DNA of 64,000 nt. Origin: Effrenium voratum. Its lineage: Eukaryota; Sar; Dinophyceae; Suessiales; Symbiodiniaceae. The notes under the pieces were generated by a model. It worked only from the letters and a program-made list of their open reading frames with translations. It was not told where the DNA came from and did no database searches. Positions 42,701 to 52,596 of the stretch are shown in pieces. Location: NCBI GenBank assembly GCA_963377175.1, contig CAUJNA010003002.1, forward strand, positions 679,597-743,596. The letters are read 5' to 3'. Position 1 is the stretch's first letter. Each line of letters begins with the position of its first letter. The translations under genes were made by a program, and so were the position numbers.

Positions 42701-43165
42701 TTAATGGATGCAGGATTGAAACAAGCCAAAATGCAGTTCAAAATTCATGGATGCGGGATTGAAACAAGCCAAATAGAGTTCAACATCAGTGGATGCCGGA
42801 TTCAATCAAACCCAAACGAAGATCAAAATTAATGGATGCAGGATTGAAACAAGCCAAAATGCAGTTCAAAATTAATGGATGCGGGATTGAAACAAACCAA
42901 AATAGAGTTCAACATCAATGGATGCCGGATTCAATCAAACCCAAACGAAGATCAAAATTAATGGATGCAGGATTGAAACAATCCAAAATAGAGTTCAACA
43001 TCAATGGATGCCGGATTCAATCAAACCCAAACGAATATCAAAATTAATGGATGCAGGATTGAAACAAGCCAAAATGCAGTTCAAAATTCATGGATGCGGG
43101 ATTGAAACAAGCCAAATAGAGTTCAACATCAGTGGATGCCGGATTCAATTAAATCCAAAATGAAC
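39710..43165. repeat. 44-bp satellite with 132-bp higher-order repeat and an inverted block
   Basis: Units of about 44 bp contain AATGGATGCNGGATTGAA and (C)CAAANNANAGTTCAAAAT. From about 40.9 kb, three variants (…GCCGGATTCAATCAA, …GCAGGATTGAAACAA, …GCGGGATTGAAACAA) alternate as a 132-bp trimer. Units at about 39886-40265 run in the opposite orientation, making an inverted junction on each side. 132 is a multiple of 3, so 44-residue-periodic frames stay open; they are not taken as genes. Confidence 0.95.
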
Positions 43166-43346
43166 CTTTCAGTTATGTTCACAAGGCCGGAGGCTGAGCC
43201 AAGTGCGCTCCCGGCGCTCGGAAGAAAGGCTGGCGCATTCACGGTGGCCGGGCCGATGGTTTCCAGCCAAAGATATTTTCCAGGTTCCCTATCAAGGGAG
43301 CTCCCGGCCAGCAGCTTGCTTCTTCCTTTTAAGTCTTATGCCAATT

Positions 43347-43453
43347 GGGTGTGGCTCAAACTTAAACGATCGGGGCAAACCGCAGGGCTTGAAGTCCATG
43401 TTTCCACTTACCAGGGTAACCCATTTTGGAATTCCCTTTTTTGAGCCACAGCC
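43347..43453 (-). mobile_element. TIR element family B, copy 5
   Basis: Left end GGGTGTGGCTCAAACTTAAA, right end CTTTTTTGAGCCACAGCC. It shares its 65-bp left flank (43281-43346) with the copy at 25153. Flanks AATT and ATGT do not match, consistent with a copy moved as part of a larger duplication. Confidence 0.75.
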
Positions 43454-43589
43454 ATGTGGGAAATTAAGAACCCATGTGCAGAACAAGATCTACCCTCCAA
43501 GCATGGAAGCTGACAACTTTCCTTTTGAATAATTCCCCGATCGTCCACTTTCCTGATTGGAGGGAGCGTAGCATATCCAAATGCCACGT

Positions 43590-43728
43590 GAGCCACAATC
43601 AAAACCTGGCTAGATGAAGGTTAGTAAGGGACAATCCCAACCATAAATAGCTGCGGATATCCGCTTTCTTAAGTCTTGAAGCGTGGTTCTGGGTCGACCA
43701 TTTTAGTACCGGGTTTTGATTGTGACTC
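43590..43728 (+). mobile_element. TIR element family F, copy 2 (best preserved)
   Basis: Begins GAGCCACAATCAAAACCTGG and ends CCGGGTTTTGATTGTGACTC, about 19 bp of inverted repeat. ACGT is duplicated at 43586-43589 and 43729-43732. The interior has GATGAAGGTTAGTAAGGGAC and GACCATTTTAGTA. It lies 45 bp upstream of the exon at 43774. Confidence 0.85.
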
Positions 43729-43773
43729 ACGTGATTTTGGGCATCTTGGGCCCTGCGTCCTTTGGATTTCCAG

Positions 43774-43858
43774 GCGTCCCCCCGGCCGCGGCGGCGGGCC
43801 TCAAGGCTCCGGAGCTGCGGAAGCTTTTGGAGGAGGCAGGGGAGAGGTTGGGGCGCAG
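43774..43858 (+). CDS. Exon, alanine- and leucine-rich, unknown protein
   Basis: CCTTTGGATTTCCAG|GC is an excellent acceptor. The frame reads VPPAAAAGLKAPELRKLLEE and then AGERLGR, ending GCGCAG|GTTGGG in phase 2. The Glu/Leu/Arg helix could be a coiled coil or the second helix of a PDZ-like domain, whose final strand may be the exon at 44799; phases do not fit directly. The following intron starts with the TTGGGGG minisatellite. Confidence 0.55.
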
Positions 43859-43885
43859 GTTGGGCGGGGCGAGCCGCAGCTTGGG

Positions 43886-44222
43886 GGAGTGGGGGTTGGG
43901 AGTTGGGGGTTGGGGGTTGGGGATTGGGGGGGTTGGGGGTTGGGGGTGGGGTTGGCGGTTGGGTTGGGGGTTGAGGGGGTTGGGGGTTGGGGGTTGGGGG
44001 TTGGGGGTTGGGGGTTGGGGGTTGGGGGTTGGTTGGGGGTTGGGGGTTGGGGGTTGGGGGTTGGGGGTTGGGGGTTGGGGGTTGGGGGTTGGGGGTTGGG
44101 GGTTGGGGGTTGGGGGTTGGGGGTTGGGGGTTGGGGGTTGGGGGTTGGGGGTTGGGGGTTGGGGGTTGGGGGTTGGGGGTTGGGGGTTGGGGGTTGGGGG
44201 TTGGGGGTTGGGGGTTGGGGGG
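43886..44222 (+). repeat. (TTGGGGG)n 7-bp G-rich minisatellite
   Basis: About 330 bp of TTGGGGG with few interruptions in the left part (43910-44035) and near-perfect units afterwards. Runs of five G in every unit on the + strand predict quadruplex formation. Gly/Trp and Pro/Asn/Gln repeat frames are artefacts. Confidence 0.95.
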
Positions 44223-44479
44223 AGAATGCGAGGGGGAGGAGGGGGACCGGCCCAAGATATGTTCTGACTGTCTAAGGAGGTTTGTAGGTGTGTTTGCATT
44301 CTGCCCGCCATCAGTCAGAAACAAAAATCTTGCGAAAACAATGGCATCTCTTGGTGGGGGTCCAAGGACCTCCTTTCTTGTTCTACAACAAGAGCTGGCG
44401 TCAAGGGGAGGGACAAAAAGCGTCGCGAAGCCAAAACGACATGTGACACAGCGGGGCAGTCAAAACACAATGAAACACC

Positions 44480-44775
44480 TACATACCTACCTTCCTACCT
44501 ACCTTCCTACCTTCCTACCTTCATACCTACCTTCATACCTACATACCTACATACCTACATACCTACATACCTACATACCTACATCTGCACACCTACACAC
44601 CTACACACCTACACACCTACCCGCCTGCCTACCTACCTACCTACCTACCTAGCTAGCTAGCTAGCTAGCCTACCTACCTACCTACCTACCTACCCACCTA
44701 CCTACCTAACCTTCCTACCTACCTACCTACATACATACATTCATACAGTTACATACATACATACACACACCTGCC
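44480..44775 (+). repeat. (CTAC)n / (CATAC)n degenerate tetranucleotide region
   Basis: CTACCTTC, CATACCTA, CTACCTAC and CACACCTA units over about 300 bp, including a short GCTAGCTA stretch at 44650-44668. It immediately precedes the exon at 44799. Confidence 0.9.
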
Positions 44776-44798
44776 CGAGCAGCCAAACGAATCCAAAG

Positions 44799-44873
44799 GT
44801 GCGGCCTCTGAAGATGACGTTCAGCCACGGCCAGCGCAGCGACCGCCTGGACGCTGCGGCGGTGAGGCTGCAG
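44799..44873 (+). CDS. Exon: end of a PDZ-like domain plus helix
   Basis: GAATCCAAAG| opens VRPLKMTFSHGQRSDRLDAA and then AVRLQ. VRPLKMTF matches the terminal strand seen in the other PDZ C-halves (RPL-x-L-x-F). Ending at CTGCAG|GCCAGG (a GC donor, phase 0) joins the next exon at 44993 in frame; CCAG|GCAAAA (44878) is an alternative end. Other forward frames are open too. Confidence 0.45.
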
Positions 44874-44992
44874 GCCAGGCAAAAAGGGTGGGTCTGGGTC
44901 TAGGGTGGGATGGGTGGGTCTCGGTGTGAGTGGGATGGGTGGGTTTTGTTGAGGTTTGTTGAGGCGTTGGGGCCCACGGAACGTGATGCGAG

Positions 44993-45064
44993 CTTCTTGA
45001 CTCCTTGTTTGAGGCCGATCTTCGCCTGGCCCAGCTTTCCTCCAACATAAAATCCTATGGGAGG
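44993..45064 (+). CDS. Probable exon, helical, unknown protein
   Basis: GATGCGAG| opens LLDSLFEADLRLAQLSSNIK and then SYGR, phase 0 to 0, ending GGGAGG|GTGCCT. The Leu/Asp/Glu heptads suggest a coiled coil. It joins 44799-44873 in phase. The acceptor lacks a strong pyrimidine tract. Confidence 0.42.
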
Positions 45065-45618
45065 GTGCCTGGAAAAAAAGAGTCTCCTCTTGTGGAAGGC
45101 CCTGTGAGGTGTTATGTTAGTGGGGTGGGAGGGAGGGACATCAGCAACTATTGCAAGGTATGGAATGGGTGTGTCTCTTTTTGTTGGGGGACCGCAAAAT
45201 GGTGGTTATCCTTTGGCTTCCCTTGTCAACCACCAAAAAAACGTACCCTCAAATGAAGACAAACCGGTATGGTCAGTCGCCTTTGACTAAAGTGAGCACC
45301 ACGATAAGCGCGCTTGCTTGCGAGCATCGTGCTCAGAGGAACGGTCAAGCGCAAGCCCACACATGGGCAAGTTGTGTGACCTTCCTAACCTTTTTTTGCG
45401 AGAAGCTGCCTTTGTTGAGGTCCATTTCATTGTGTCTGAAAATAGGGGCTGCACTGATGTGTTGGGGAAGGTCATTCCCTCCTCATATTGGTGAATTCCC
45501 CGATGTATTTTTGGACAGGGTCATACTTGGTGGACTCCCTCATGTATTCATGGTTTCCTCATGTCTTGTTTCTGTTGGCATCGAACTTGCATGAGTCACA
45601 CCCATTCTGCTAGGCCAG

Positions 45619-45845
45619 CTTCCGGGGCCAGAGGGTGCGGGTGGCGCAGCAAGCGAGCCCCGAGGCAGGACACCGATTCGGTTAGGCGAGCGAGCCATGG
45701 AGCTCTCTGGGAGCCAAGTGCGGGCGATGGCAGCGCGTTCGTGGGCAAACCCGAGACACCGCAGTCAGCTTGCAGAACAGCTCGAGATGGTGCATGAACG
45801 ATCCTGCAAAGCTTCTGAACGCACCCCACCATGGCATCCCAAAAG
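45619..45845 (+). CDS. Probable exon, unknown protein
   Basis: CTAGGCCAG| opens a 227-nt GC-rich frame reading LPGPEGAGGAASEPRGRTPI, then AMELSGSQVRAMAARSWANP and LAEQLEMVHERSCKASERTP, ending CAAAAG|GTAGCC in phase 2. The Gly/Pro-rich start is followed by helical text. Another plus frame and a minus frame overlap. It can be joined in phase to 45904, below. Confidence 0.5.
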
Positions 45846-45903
45846 GTAGCCAACCCGAGGCGCCCAAAGCGTCGGCTCGTCTGCGTCTGACCACGGCTCT
45901 AGG

Positions 45904-46088
45904 GCTGGCATCCAGCTGGCCTCTCTGTGCGGCTCTGTCACTGGCCTTCACTCCACGGCTGACTCGAAGCCAACCTGGCGTGCACCTTCGGGATGTGGCT
46001 GCAGGATGTGTGGCACGCGCGCTCGCTTGGCTGAACCGCCCCCTGTGCGTCTTGAGTCAAGCAGATCACAACGTCGACATTGAGAACA
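45904..46088 (+). CDS. Possible exon, frame unresolved
   Basis: After CACGGCTCTAG|G a frame in phase with 45845 reads AGIQLASLCGSVTGLHSTAD and stops at TGA near 46084. A competing plus frame over the same GC-rich bases reads RDVAAGCVARALAWLNRPLC and runs on to 46126. Both are protein-like; no domain decides between them. Confidence 0.35.
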
Positions 46089-46501
46089 GGACCGGCCGCA
46101 CTGGCCGGGCCGTCATTGGAGGTTGACGCGTGAGGCGGTTCCTGGCGGTTTACTTTCGTGGCACGTGAAAAGGCCTGGTGAACCCACCTCCGCTCGACCT
46201 GGTGCTCGAATCAGGGGGTCAAAACTGCTTTTTACTTGGGCTTGGTGCGGCATTGAAAGGGCTCTAAGGAACCAAAACCAATGACCGTTGCCTGAAGAAG
46301 AAGCTTTGATTGTGACATCAACAAAGAGCGCTTCATAAATCGAGAGCTGTCTTGCAGAATCTCGCAAGATAAACATTAACATGGAGCCCACTCTTTCTGT
46401 AGCACTCCTTTGGTGAAAGTAGTGTAAACCTCCTTTTTTAGGTATTAGTTCAGCTTTATTTTGGAGGAGAGGGGCCTTTTCCCCGCGATGTCTTTCTCCA
46501 G

Positions 46502-46658
46502 GCGCAGGCGGTGCGCCGGGCAGAGGCCGCTGGACAGGCGATTGCGCGCACCGCCGCCGCCGCCGCGCGCCGCGGCGGGAAATTAGGGGCGATGGCCCGG
46601 TTTGCGTTTCGAGAAGTCAAGCTTGGCGTGTCAAATGCGCTGAAAAGTCATTGGAAAG
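46502..46658 (+). CDS. Exon, Ala/Arg-rich, unknown protein
   Basis: GATGTCTTTCTCCAG| opens AQAVRRAEAAGQAIARTAAA and then RRGGKLGAMARFAFREVKLG, followed by VSNALKSHWK, ending GGAAAG|GTTGGT in phase 1. The terminal exon at 47068 begins with the two bases needed (G|GC, Gly). The basic, helical start precedes a membrane-like C-terminus in the next exon. No family recognised. Confidence 0.62.
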
Positions 46659-47067
46659 GTTGGTCGTGCTTTTTTGCATCCATTTTGGTATCACAGAAAG
46701 GGCTACTGTCGACAATCATGGGGGAATTGGGGCTGAGTGATTGGGGGGTTGGTCGGCATGTTGGTGCTGTTCTTTAATTTAGGTTGTCTTGTTGCTGCTG
46801 GGGTGTCTCCCATGTTGCATTGGATTGACTAAGTTGTTTGCACTTTATGAACCAACATTTGCCGGCATGAGATTCACTTTCGGAAGGTGGTTCAGCGTAC
46901 GCTATTCATGCAAGAGCCACGCAGACAATCATGACCCAGCAGCGCGCGCAAACAGCATCATGTGCTTCCAACATGTTCCAACACATCGCTTGGACACATG
47001 GGTGAAGTGAAGCCCTCTATGGCAATCTCCGCTTAATGCGCAGAAACACTGCACAAGCTCTGCGCAG

Positions 47068-47201
47068 GCAAGTTTTACCCGGCCTCAGATGTAATTGCGT
47101 ACGTACTCTTGGCATGGCCCGTTTTGACCAGCAACCACGTTCGCCGAGTTTGTCACTTGGCGACGCGCGTGACGCGTTTTGGCCTGGCCGTCATGGCGTG
47201 A
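47068..47201 (+). CDS. Terminal exon with a hydrophobic segment, unknown protein
   Basis: AGCTCTGCGCAG|GC completes Gly and continues KFYPASDVIAYVLLAWPVLT and then SNHVRRVCHLATRVTRFGLA, followed by VMA and a TGA stop. VIAYVLLAWPVLT could be a single membrane segment flanked by basic residues. The exact phase match with 46658 across a 409-nt GT-AG intron makes this one of the better gene ends. Confidence 0.62.
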
Positions 47202-47544
47202 TTCTTTGTCGGTACTCCTTCTGAGGTTGTTTCAAAGGGGAAGGGAAATCGCCCATTTTGTTGGGAAGTCCCATTAGACCAAATCGGTTGGGTTTCTCTT
47301 TGCCAGCCCGTTGTTTGACGCAAAAGATGGGAAATGCTAACATTTGACCAGACCTCCAGTGCTGCCTTTTGCTTTGCTCATGTTTTTTTGGTTGAGGGCT
47401 TTCACTTCACTGTCAACTGCCAACAACTGGGTGCAACCGGTTGTTTTCCCCTTGGCCACTCGAAGTCTGGGTTTTGTGGGGGGCGGGAACTCTCTGCTTT
47501 TGGTCTGAGTCCACGCGCATTGCTCACGATTTTGTCGGCCACAG

Positions 47545-47605
47545 CCGCGAGACATGTGTCTTTCTCTGAGGAGCGAAGCGGGCAAGGCCGGGAGGAACAG
47601 GACTT
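47545..47605 (+). CDS. Possible exon, charged
   Basis: TTTTGTCGGCCACAG|CC opens ARHVSFSEERSGQGREEQ. The acceptor is good and the composition protein-like, but the donor (CAAG|GC or AACAG|GA) is uncertain. It directly precedes the 77-bp array. Confidence 0.35.
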
Positions 47606-47654
47606 TTTGTGTTTTTCTTTTGTTTTTCCGTTGTTTTGCTTTGTTCCGGGCTCT

Positions 47655-49945
47655 AGGGATGATAGGGCCAGCGCTTGATGTTGTGGACATAAATATTGGA
47701 GCTTTCGTTCTTTCGTCTTGCTCCGGGCTCTAGGGATGATAGGGCCAGCGCTTGATGTTGTGGGCAGAGATCTTGGAGCTTTCTTTCTTTGTCTTGTTCC
47801 GGGCTCTAGGGATGATAGGGCCAGCGCTTGATGTTGTGGGCATAGATCTTAAAGCTTTCTTTCTTTTGTCTTGTTCCGGGCTCTAGGGATGATAGAGCCA
47901 GCGCTTGATGTTGTGGGCAGAGATCTTGGAGCTTTCTTTATTTGTCTTGTTCCGGGCTCTAGGGATGATAGGGCCAGCGCTTGATGTTGTGGGCATAGAT
48001 CTTAGAGCTTTCTTTCTTGTGTCTTGTTCCGGGCTCTAGGGATGATAGAGCCAGCGCTTGATGTTGTGGGCATAGTTGTTGGAGATTTCTTTCTTTTGTC
48101 TTGTTCCGGGCTCTAGGGATGATAGGGCCAGCGCTTGATCTTGTGGGCATAGACCTTGGAGCTTTCTTTATTTTGTCTTGGAGCTTTCTCTCTTTTGTCT
48201 TGTTCCGGGCTCTAGGGATGATAGAGCCAGCGCTTGATGTTGTGGGCATAGATCTTGGAGCTTTCTTTCTTTTGTCTTGTTCCGGATTGCGGGCTCTAGG
48301 AATATTAAGCCCAGTGCTTGACGTTGTGGGCATAGATCTTGGAGCTGTCTTTCTTTTTGTCTTTTTCCGGGCTCTAGGGATGATAGGGCCAGCGCTTGAT
48401 GTTGTGGGCATAGACCTTGGAGCTTTCTTTCTTTTGTCTTGTTCCGGGCTCTAGGAATAATGAACCCAGTGCTTGATGTTGTGGGCATAGATCTTAGAGC
48501 TTTCTTTCTTTTGTCTTGTTCCGGGCTCTAGGGATGATAGGGCCAGCGCTTGATGTTGTGGGCATAGACCTTGGAGATTTCTTTCTTTTGTCTTGTTCCG
48601 GGCTCTAGGGATGATAGGGCCAGCGCTTGATGTTGTGGGCATAGACCTTGGAGCTTTCTTTCTTTTGTCTTGTTCCGGGCTCTAGGGATGATAGGGCCAG
48701 CGCTTGATAGATCTTGGAGCTTTCTTTCTTTTGTCTTGTTACGGGCTCTAGGGTTGATAGAGCCAGCGCTTGATGTTGTGGGCATAGATCTTGGAGCTTT
48801 CTTTCTTTTGTCTTGTTCCGGATTCCGGGCTCTAGGAATAATAAGCCCAGTGCTTGATGTTGTGGGCATAGATCTTAGAGCTTTCTTTCTTGTGTCTTGT
48901 TCCGGGCTCTAGGGATGGTAGAGCCAGCGCTTGATATTGTGGGCATAGTTCTTGGAGCTTTCTTGCTTTTGTCTTGTTCCGGGCTCTAGGGATGATAGGG
49001 CCAGCGCTTGATGTTGTGGGCATAGACCTTGGAGCTTTCTTTCTTTTGTCTTGTTCCGGGCTCTAGGAATAATGAACCCAGTGCTTGATGTTGTGGGCAT
49101 AGATCTAGAGCTTTCTTTCTTTTGTCTTGTTCCGGGCTCTAGGGATGATAGAGCCAGCGCTTGATGTTGTGGGCATAGATCTTAGAGCTTTTTTTCTTGT
49201 GTCTTGTTCCGGGCTCTAGGGATGATAGGGCCATCGCTTGATGTTGTGGGCATAGATCTTGGAGCTTTCTTTCTTTTGTTTTGTTCCGGGCTCTACGGAT
49301 GATAGAGCCAGCGCTTGATGTTGTGGGCACAGATCTTAGAGCTTCCCTTGTTTTGTTTTGGTTCGGGCTCTAGGGATGATAGGGCCAGCGCTTGATTTTG
49401 TGGGCATAGATCTTGGAGCTTTCTTTCTTTTGTCTTGTTCCGGATTCCGGGCTCTAGGAATATTAAGCCCAGTGCTTGACGTTGTGGGCATAGATCTTGG
49501 AGCTGTCTTTCTTTTTGTCTTTTCCGGGCTCTAGGGATGATAGGGCCAGCGCTTGATGTTGTGGGCATAGACCTTGGAGCTTTCTTTCTTTTGTCTTGTT
49601 CCGGGCTCTAGGAATAATGAACCCAGTGCTTGATGTTGTGGGCATAGATCTTAGAGCTTTCTTTCTTTTGTCTTGTTCCGGGCTCTAGGGATGATAGGGC
49701 CAGCGCTTGATGTTGTGGGCATAGACCTTGGAGATTTCTTTCTTTTGTCTTGTTCCGGGCTCTAGGGATGATAGGGCCAGCGCTTGATGTTGTGGGCATA
49801 GACCTTGGAGCTTTCTTTCTTTTGTCTTGTTCCGGGCTCTAGGGATGATAGGGCCAGCGCTTGATAGATCTTGGAGCTTTCTTTCTTTTGTCTTGTTACG
49901 GGCTCTAGGGTTGATAGAGCCAGCGCTTGATGTTGTGGGCATAGT
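47655..49945 (+). repeat. 77-bp tandem array with an internal segmental duplication
   Basis: About 30 units of GTTCCGGGCTCTAGGGATGA, GGGCCAGCGCTTGATGTTGT and GGGCATAGATCTTGGAGC, ending in (T)CTTTCTTTTGTCTT. A variant order including 'GGAATATTAAGCCCAGTGCT' occurs at about 48285-48795 and again at about 49440-49945, so several hundred bp of array were duplicated as a block. Minus-strand frames (MPTTSSAGPIIPRARNKTKE) are repeat artefacts. Confidence 0.95.
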
Positions 49946-49981
49946 TTTTCTGTTTTTCGGGGTCGCACTGGATGTGTGGCT

Positions 49982-50247
49982 TGCCTAGGGATACTTGTTT
50001 GGCAAAATTCCTCGGACTATGCAGATTTTGAGTTCCGGCTTTTTTCATTTGCCGGACCCCTCGGTCAGGATTTTGGACAGCCATGATAAGTTTATGCTAA
50101 GATCACTTTCTACTTTTCCGGACTGTTGTTTGTTGGGAAAACTATTCTGGTGTAAATACAAAGTTCTGATTTGTGTTGGCCTCTCAGCTTATTTTAACGG
50201 AACCATGATTCAATGTATTGCATCCTTCAATCCAGGAAACAACGCAG
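49982..50247 (+). CDS. Possible exon, unknown protein
   Basis: An 85-codon open stretch reads SSGFFHLPDPSVRILDSHDK and then LLGKLFWCKYKVLICVGLSA, ending CAACGCAG|GTAGTG. Only the donor is convincing. It follows immediately on the 77-bp array. No domain recognised. Confidence 0.3.
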
Positions 50248-50546
50248 GTAGTGCCAAGCCGAATCACGATCACCAGTGTTGTTTCTCATAATTCCAAGCC
50301 ATTCCCAACACATTTGGGTGCGACCTTGTTTGAGGGTACCCTTTTTGGAGTTGGTTTAAATGGAGACTAGAGGAGAACCATTTTGAGGGGATCCTCTACA
50401 AAAAGACACGCCCATTTACCTGCACTGTTGGCATGTTGCTTGAACCCTTTTGTTCTGTTCAGTGTTAGTAGGGGGCTGCAACAAGCAAAGTGTTGTGCTA
50501 CTATAATACCAAGGGTCGTAGTTCTTATCATCTTGCTTCAACTCAC

Positions 50547-50842
50547 CTACATCCCATGCTCCAGTCCAATGTGGCATCTAGCGCGCATGTCACTGTGTCG
50601 ACTTCTGTCACTTCGAGAGCCGCGCTCTCGCTATGTGTCTTTGGTCCCTCCAGCGGTGCGGGGCTGGGCTCCGCACCTCCCTTTTCGGTTTCTCCAATTT
50701 CCGCCGTTTGGGCCATTCCAATCGGCAGCCCGCTTAGCCACTTAGCCGCTGAGCCCTTTGCCTTTCTGTTCGCCTCCCCGTTTGTCTTTCCATCATCTGT
50801 CACATTCTCACCCGAGTTGCGTGCCAATCCTGAATATCTAAG
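50547..50842 (-). CDS. Large minus-strand exon, unknown acidic protein
   Basis: On the minus strand, GGTTTGTGCTGTCAG| and GGATGTAG|GTGAGTTG are near-consensus sites bounding a 296-nt frame, phase 0 to 2. It reads RYSGLARNSGENVTDDGKTN, then AAKWLSGLPIGMAQTAEIGE and TEVDTVTCALDATLDWSMGC. Charged, soluble-type composition; the antisense (+) frame is Phe/Ser/Pro-rich as expected of a shadow. No family recognised; flanking exons not identified. Confidence 0.6.
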
Positions 50843-51194
50843 CTGACAGCACAAACCATGGAACATCATGGAACAACATAGCATAGTCGCAAGCCTCCCG
50901 TGCCAGGGAGTCACTCTATGATCTCAAGGTACCCTGAACAATGCAAGTCTGCAGGACCTGCAGCCACTCCCAGCTTCAACCTGTTTTCTCTCGCTAGGCG
51001 CATATATATGAGAAAGGGAATAAAGCACCCGAACACTAAGCAGTGGGTAGCACGAAGAGTTTGGATTTTGTGTGGCACTTTGCACTTTTGTTCCGGACTT
51101 GTTTCCACTTGGTTGCACACGTTTGCATGTTCGGGTGCTGTTCTTTAATATATCCCACACTTGTTTTCTTCATTCCCTTTTCTTACCAACCAAG

Positions 51195-51304
51195 TGTGCC
51201 ATCTACTTTCACCCTGGTTTGCACTTGTTCATCTCGGCAATGGAGCCAAAAGGAAGGGTCCAAATCAACAGCTCCAACTCTCGACACATTTTCTACTTCC
51301 CCCG
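51195..51304 (+). CDS. Exon ending inside a TIR element, unknown protein
   Basis: TTTTCTTACCAACCAAG| opens CAIYFHPGLHLFISAMEPKG and then RVQINSSNSRHIFYFPR, clearly protein-like. The donor CCCCG|GTAGTG lies 12 bp inside the family D element that begins at 51293. It exits in phase 2. No family recognised. Confidence 0.55.
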
Positions 51305-51409
51305 GTAGTGCCCTTTACCCCTTTCTTTGGGGAGGGTTCGGGATCCTACTAAAATAGACTAAAAAGAACAAAGTTGGGTACCCTTCGAGCACCTCTCTGG
51401 AGGACCTAG
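51293..51409 (+). mobile_element. TIR element family D, copy 2 (candidate introner)
   Basis: Left end CTACTTCCCCCGGTAGTGCC (altered terminal repeat), right end TCTCTGGAGGACCTAG. The interior has GGAGGGTTCGGGATCCTACT and AAAATAGACTAAAA, as in copy 1. Coding-looking sequence lies on both sides. A GTAGTG donor is inside the left end and the final AG of the element is at 51408-51409. Confidence 0.75.
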
Positions 51410-51560
51410 TTTTCGTGGATTCCCTTTGAGCCGAAGGCTGTGCTGGATTCCTGCGCCCTGAGTGGCTTGTCGCCGGCGCTGTCCGTGGAGCTCTTCAGCG
51501 CCGCAGTGGGCGCCACGGCTGTGGCCGCGGAGGGCGTTTGGTGCGAATGCGATGTTGGTT
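51410..51560 (+). CDS. Probable exon, unknown protein
   Basis: Directly after the family D element (ACCTAG|) the frame reads FSWIPFEPKAVLDSCALSGL and then SPALSVELFSAAVGATAVAA, followed by EGVWCECD, with a possible donor GCGAT|GTTGG. GC-rich and protein-like. It begins in phase 0 while 51304 ends in phase 2, so the two are not simply joined; using phase 2 gives a stop after about 16 codons. Confidence 0.45.
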
Positions 51561-52596
51561 CAGCTACCCAAAGCGAATCAACCGGATCTGACCTTTTCGT
51601 TTTATTTTTGGCAACCAATTTGAGTCATGGCCCCAAAAGGTGAGTGTGTGTTTTTGTCCTGGGTGCTTTGGGCAGTTGTTCTCAATGTGCGTGTGTGTGT
51701 GTGTGTGTGCGTAGGTGTGATTGTTTGTTTGTTGTTTGGTTTGTGTGTTGCTTTCTATGTTTGTCCTTGTGCGTGTTTAGTTGTGCTGTCATACAAAATG
51801 GGGGGGTCAATAGACAAGCACCTAAGAACGAAAAGGGGTCAGACTGGGGCCTGCTTAAGTAGTCTTCTAGGTACTCTTTTAGTATTGGCTCAGTAGTGGT
51901 TTAGTATTCCTGGCTCCGTACTATTTAGATTTGGTTTAGTATTTGCTAGTGGTATATGGTAAGGTTGGTGGTGAGCTGCAAGGACTGGGGCTCCGGATTC
52001 GGTTGCTTCCTGGTTTTTTGTAGCTCCTACCCTCAGTGCTTGTTCGGTGTGGGAATATGTGTTGTTTTGTTTGGGCATCAACTCCCCTTCTCTTAATCGC
52101 TACTCAACGTTACGTCAGTTTTGGTTGTTGTCAGTGTTGTGTGGAGTTTCAAGTGTCGTTTGTTCTGTTGTTCGTGTGTTGTTGTGTTCCCCCACTGGCA
52201 CCTCGGGTCCCCTGCCCGGTGGCAGTTTGATGCACTGGTGAACAGCTAGTGTCCTGAACATCGGAAGTAAATCAGCCACAAAGAGCATTGTTCATTCAAC
52301 TGATTTGAGTTATCCGTTACCAGTAGTACTTCCAAAGAGAGTTTGTTGGCAACATGCAACACTGCCAAGCATTCCTGCAGCTGACTAAATCACCTAGTGG
52401 AGTATGATGCGCTGTCTACAATCCGTGTACAAGCATGTCAAAGCAAACCTGGGCCTAGGCCTGACAAAACGAAAATTCCGCATGCCGGGTTGCACATGCC
52501 ATGATTTGGGACAAGACGCACATAGTATGGGAGATTCAGTGGGATACCGTCGAACAAAAGCTTTGATCATGGGGCAATACCCTCCCATCCACTAAC

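Noticed and set aside
39993..43163. 44-residue-periodic ORFs in the satellite (MDAGLKQTKIQ…)
   Set aside because: Same unit is open in more than one frame and the array includes an inverted block; typical satellite behaviour.
47959..49968. Minus-strand ORFs with MPTTSSAGPIIPRARNKTKE repeats
   Set aside because: Repeat-derived; the 77-bp unit shifts frame each copy and the ORFs are overlapping fragments in all frames.
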